Made by a program: the position numbers and the translations under genes. The notes beneath the pieces are model-generated. The model had not been told where the DNA came from and did no database searches. It saw only the letters and a list, made by a program, of their open reading frames with translations. Shown in pieces: positions 5,701 to 8,334 of a stretch of DNA of 8,334 bases. Within the stretch, counting starts at the first letter, position 1. Each line of letters begins with the position of its first letter. Source of the DNA: Calditrichaceae bacterium (GTDB taxonomy: Bacteria; Calditrichota; Calditrichia; Calditrichales; Calditrichaceae); assembly GCA_030622395.1 (NCBI GenBank), contig JAUXGF010000098.1:1-8334 (forward strand). Direction: 5' to 3'.

Positions 5701-5721
5701 CGCGCAGCGACCCCCTCGGGG
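5701..5721. repeat. GC-rich hairpin insert, copy B
   Basis: A 21-nt block of the form CGCGCAGCGA followed by CCCCC-TC-GGGG sits at the boundary of the CTAATTC array. It has the same design as the block at 5647-5667: a CGCAG core followed by a C-run, 2-3 nt and a G-run. Confidence 0.5.
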
Positions 5722-5756
5722 CTAATTCCTAATTCCTAATTCCTAATTTCTTCACT

Positions 5757-6923
5757 TCACCCAACATCCACCACTTCTATCTCCTGTAGATCCCGTTCCA
5801 CTAAAGCTTCTATATCCAATTCTTTTTCAGCCTCTTTGACCTTGGTAAGCTCAGCGCGAATTACCGGGTGGCGGGGCATAAAACGCGTACAAACATCATC
5901 ATGCGGTAATTTTGAAATATCGTGAGTGCCGATGACGCGCGCCATATCTATTATTTCACTTTTATCCATCCCGATCAAAGGGCGTAAAACAGGCAAGGTA
6001 ACCGTTTCTTCCACAACTCCTATATTCTCTAAAGTTTGAGAAGCGACCTGCCCTAACGACTCACCCGTTACAATAGCTTTTATTCCCTTTTGCAAAGCCA
6101 GCCTTTCGGCAATGCGCATCATAAAACGGCGGTACATAATTATGCGGTATTTATCGGGACATTTGAATACAACATCCTTTTGAGTTTCAGCAAAAGGCGC
6201 CATGTACAATCTTGATTTGAATTGATATTTATTTAATACTCCCGCCAGGTCTTTAACCTTATCCTGCGACGCTTTTTGTGTGTAGGGATAGGAATGAAAA
6301 TGAATGAATTCACAATAGGCGCCTCGTTTCATAGCATAATAGGCTGCCACCGGCGAATCGAATCCTCCTGACAGCAATACCAGGACTTTACCGCTAACTT
6401 CCACAGGCAAACCGCCGACGCCCTTTTTCTTATCAATAAAAATATAGGTTTGCTCATTATCAACTTCAACATGACAGGTAACATCCGGATTAGATAAATT
6501 CACCTTTTTACTAAACCGCTCCACTACTTTTGAACCTAAACGGCTGTTAATCTCAGTTGAGATAAGCGGGAAGTTTTTATCCGCACGTTTAGCGCGTATG
6601 GCAAATGTTTCAAATTGTTTGTTCTTAAATAAATCCAGACAGGTGTGTTCCATCTCTTCAATTTTTGAGGGAATAATACGAGCGGCGCCAAAATTAACTA
6701 TGCCAAAAACATCCTTCAAAGCTGACGAGGCTAACGTATCGTCTAACTCACGCTCAAAGGTAATAACAATGCGCTTACTTAAATTAAGGATTTGCATCCT
6801 TTCATCAGGGAAGACGCGCTTTAAGGCTTTTCGAATATTTTGAATTAATTGTTTTTCAAAAAAATGGCGATTCTTTCCCTTTAACCCAATCTCACTATAA
6901 TGACAAATATATGCTTGACTCAT
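5757..6923 (-). CDS. thiI: tRNA 4-thiouridine synthase ThiI (no rhodanese domain)
   Basis: ThiI adenylates U8 of tRNA and replaces its oxygen with sulfur to give 4-thiouridine; in some bacteria it also supplies sulfur for thiamine thiazole. The 388 residues show the N-terminal ferredoxin-like/THUMP region (about 1-165, starting ICHYSEIGLKGKNRHFF) and the PP-loop ATP-binding motif SGGFDS (185-190). TGESLGQVASQTLENI (287-302) follows, then the conserved cysteine C345 in DDVCTRFMPRHP, equivalent to E. coli Cys344. The protein stops about 40 residues later, so the rhodanese domain of E. coli ThiI (482 residues) is absent, as in Bacillus-type ThiI. This is a normal short form, not a truncation. 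Its ATG overlaps the TGA of the cysteine desulfurase (ATGA, 6920-6923), indicating translational coupling and a direct sulfur donor. No thiamine genes or TPP riboswitch are seen, so tRNA modification is the likelier role. Confidence 0.95.
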   Translation of the reverse strand: MSQAYICHYSEIGLKGKNRHFFEKQLIQNIRKALKRVFPDERMQILNLSKRIVITFERELDDTLASSALKDVFGIVNFGAARIIPSKIEEMEHTCLDLFKNKQFETFAIRAKRADKNFPLISTEINSRLGSKVVERFSKKVNLSNPDVTCHVEVDNEQTYIFIDKKKGVGGLPVEVSGKVLVLLSGGFDSPVAAYYAMKRGAYCEFIHFHSYPYTQKASQDKVKDLAGVLNKYQFKSRLYMAPFAETQKDVVFKCPDKYRIIMYRRFMMRIAERLALQKGIKAIVTGESLGQVASQTLENIGVVEETVTLPVLRPLIGMDKSEIIDMARVIGTHDISKLPHDDVCTRFMPRHPVIRAELTKVKEAEKELDIEALVERDLQEIEVVDVG

Positions 6924-8074
6924 GATACTTTTCTTATTTCGTAAACAGTTTCCGGTAATATATTAATTAAATAATCTACTTCATCTTGATTAGTAAAACG
7001 ACCTAAACTAATCCGGATAGTTCCGCCTATCCAGCGGCGATCAATTTTACAGGCTTTTAAAATACGTGATGTTTCTACTTTTCCCGATGAACATGACGAC
7101 CCTGTGGATACCGCAATGCCTTTTCTATCCAACTGCATAGCTAAAAGCTGCCCGTCGGTATTTTTAAACGATATACTTAAAATATTAGAAACGCCGCGTT
7201 CGGGATCGCCGTTAATTTTGGCGTCCGGAATTTTTGCGGTAATCGCTGAAATGATCTTTTGACGCATTTTGATAATTCGTTTACGCTCATTTTTACGTTC
7301 GTTTTTATAAATTGAAACAGCCTTTGAAAATCCCAATACAGCCGGCACATTAACTGTTGAAGAACGGATTCCAAATTCCTGCCCGCCGCCTTGCAGCAAA
7401 GGTTCCAATTTAATCCCCTGCCTGATGTAAAGCATTCCCGCGCCTAAAGGGCCGTATATTTTATGGGATGAAGCAGTTAGCAGATCTATTCCTAAATTGT
7501 TAACGTCTATTTCTAATTTGCCAAAGCCCTGCGCTGCGTCGCTATGAAAACATACGCCTGCCTCTTTACAAATCTTCCCGATTTCCGCAATTGGTTCTAT
7601 CGTACCTAACTCATTATTCACAAATATTAAAGAGACAAGGATCGTATCCTTTCGCAGCGCATTTTTAAGATCGCCGGGATCAATATAGCCTTTAGAATCC
7701 ACCGGGAGATATGTTATTTCAAATCCTGATTTTTCAAGATATTTACATACTTCATAAACAGAGGGGTGTTCTACCTGCGAAGTAATAATATGTTTACCGC
7801 GTTCATAATTTCCCTGCGCTATTCCTTTTAAAACGGTGTTATTACTCTCAGTCGCTGAACCGGTAAAGATGATTTCACCGCTTTTTGCGCCGATACTCTG
7901 CGCGATATTTTCACGGGCTTGCTCAAGGATATTTTGCATTTGATGCGCATATTGATGAATACCCGTCGTATTTCCATATTCATGTTTTAAGCAGGGCATC
8001 ATTTCACTCAAAACTCTTTCATCAAGCGGAGTGTTAGCGGCATAGTCAAAATATATTTTTTTATTTAAAGTCAT
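6920..8074 (-). CDS. Cysteine desulfurase (class V aminotransferase fold, IscS/NifS/NifZ-like)
   Basis: This PLP enzyme releases sulfur from L-cysteine as an enzyme-bound persulfide and forms alanine. The 384 residues show IYFDYAANTPLDERV (7-21), TGSATESNN (71-79), VEHPSV with H103, and NNELGTIEPI (153-162). HSDAAQ (D179, Q182) contacts PLP, SSHKIYGPLGAG carries the Schiff-base lysine K205, and GSSCSSG carries the catalytic C328, followed by the RISLGRFT end. Length and motifs place it with group I enzymes. The first ATG directly precedes the conserved strand, so the start is secure, although no strong Shine-Dalgarno is seen. It overlaps thiI by 4 nt, which suggests a dedicated partner like Bacillus NifZ. 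No iscU, iscA or sufE gene is present, so a general Fe-S role is less likely from context but not excluded. An odd lysine/arginine-rich NERKNERKR lies at 258-266. Confidence 0.95.
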   Translation of the reverse strand: MTLNKKIYFDYAANTPLDERVLSEMMPCLKHEYGNTTGIHQYAHQMQNILEQARENIAQSIGAKSGEIIFTGSATESNNTVLKGIAQGNYERGKHIITSQVEHPSVYEVCKYLEKSGFEITYLPVDSKGYIDPGDLKNALRKDTILVSLIFVNNELGTIEPIAEIGKICKEAGVCFHSDAAQGFGKLEIDVNNLGIDLLTASSHKIYGPLGAGMLYIRQGIKLEPLLQGGGQEFGIRSSTVNVPAVLGFSKAVSIYKNERKNERKRIIKMRQKIISAITAKIPDAKINGDPERGVSNILSISFKNTDGQLLAMQLDRKGIAVSTGSSCSSGKVETSRILKACKIDRRWIGGTIRISLGRFTNQDEVDYLINILPETVYEIRKVS

Positions 8075-8247
8075 GCTTTAACCAATTTAAGTTAGAAGTT
8101 GGTTTTTGATTACACCGGTAATTTAAAAAAATAAACCCATACTTCTAAATCCAATTAAAATATATTTGAAATAAGAGAAAAGGCTGTTAAACAATTTTTA
8201 AACCAGACTCCATTATTTAGTGCCTGAACGAAAACTACCCAAAACTG
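8075..8247. other. AT-rich upstream region of the desulfurase-thiI operon
   Basis: This must contain the operon promoter on the minus strand, but I cannot pick a convincing -35/-10 pair. No gene, riboswitch or T-box is recognisable. An ACCGGT palindrome lies within TTACACCGGTAA near 8110-8121. Confidence 0.3.
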
Positions 8248-8334
8248 TCATTTCGAAGCGGAGCGAGAAATCTATTAGCGTTATAAATATTGAAGTTAAA
8301 GATTTCTCACCCGATAAATCGGGATTCGAAATGA
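8248..8334. repeat. REP-like palindromic element (cut by window end)
   Basis: TCATTTCGAA (8248-8257) pairs exactly with TTCGAAATGA (8325-8334), and GAGAAATCT (8265-8273) pairs with AGATTTCTC (8300-8308), giving a long interrupted hairpin. The right arm holds a secondary palindrome, CCCGAT-AA-ATCGGG (8310-8323). The left arm begins TGTCATTTCGAAGCGGAGCG, which closely resembles a TGTCATTTCGAGCG...GAGAAATC repeat I recall from many Bacteroidota and related genomes. The outer arm probably extends past the window edge. Confidence 0.75.

Larger units (their letters stand above)
5623..5750. repeat. 7-nt TTAATCY / CTAATTC repeat arrays
   Basis: TTAATCC, TTAATCT and TTAATCT run in tandem from 5623 to 5643. 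A further TCTTTAATCTT follows at 5670-5680, then CCTAATTCCT near 5685, then four CTAATTC-type units from 5722 to 5749. The array ends a few bases from the thiI stop codon. Two GC-rich hairpin inserts interrupt it. No gene or thiI terminator is visible here. Confidence 0.75.

Noticed and set aside
5341..5750. CRISPR array
   Set aside because: The units are 7-8 nt and contiguous, with no 23-40 nt repeats separated by unique spacers, and no cas gene is present.
6598..6843. Plus-strand open frame of 81 codons
   Set aside because: It is antisense within thiI, whose own frame is strongly supported by conserved motifs.
5757..6923. ThiI as a truncated pseudogene because it is about 95 residues shorter than E. 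coli ThiI
   Set aside because: The missing part is exactly the rhodanese domain, which many bacteria lack; the PP-loop and conserved cysteine are intact.
7177..7374. Minus-strand open frame of 65 codons
   Set aside because: It is an out-of-frame shadow of the cysteine desulfurase gene.
8075..8247. TPP riboswitch or T-box upstream of the desulfurase-thiI operon
   Set aside because: No THI-box CTGAGA-type core and no T-box TGG motif with specifier hairpin could be seen.

Overview
The window is AT-rich bacterial chromosome. It most likely comes from a Gram-negative member of the Fibrobacterota-Chlorobiota-Bacteroidota (FCB) supergroup, of the Ignavibacteria / Calditrichota / KSB1 / Cloacimonadota kind. 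The main clue is the C-terminus of the first gene, which ends in a typical type IX secretion sorting domain (an NYPNPFNP motif, then SGIYYYQL, then a basic tail). The many text-like degenerate intergenic repeats fit the same kind of environmental lineage. The phylum is an inference; no rRNA or ribosomal protein gene is present to settle it.

Layout. Positions 1-187 may hold the end of an unrecognised plus-strand gene. A secreted endonuclease/exonuclease/phosphatase-fold protein with OB-fold domains and a T9SS tail follows at 283-2052 (minus). Next are a MobA/MocA-like nucleotidyltransferase (2142-2765, minus) and an AAA+ ATPase with a DUF4143 nuclease-like C-terminus (3030-4337, minus). A 142-bp inverted-repeat element (2898-3039) sits between the last two and overlaps the ATPase stop codon. 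A 460-bp non-coding stretch leads to a small plus-strand ribbon-helix-helix protein (4801-5061) with no toxin partner. It converges on tRNA-Lys(CUU) (5215-5287, minus) through a shared bidirectional terminator. Positions 5335-5756 are almost entirely short-unit repeat arrays with embedded hairpins. A tightly coupled cysteine desulfurase-thiI pair (8074-5757, minus, 4-nt overlap) follows. The window ends inside a palindromic REP-like element (8248-8334 and beyond).

How the genes work together. The one clear functional unit is cysteine desulfurase plus ThiI. The first mobilises persulfide sulfur from cysteine, and the second uses it to make 4-thiouridine at tRNA position 8. The ThiI here has no rhodanese domain, as in the abbreviated Bacillus-type pathway. 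The other genes look like unrelated housekeeping or accessory genes.

The most unusual content is the non-coding DNA. At least six unrelated families of short-period repeats (units of about 7, 7, 8, 10, 11-14 nt and a purine-rich type) occupy most gene junctions. One appears to have run into the 3' end of a coding sequence, and two of them enclose GC-rich or perfect hairpins. I see no new multi-gene defence or metabolic system. If anything here is undescribed, it is this nested repeat/hairpin layer.
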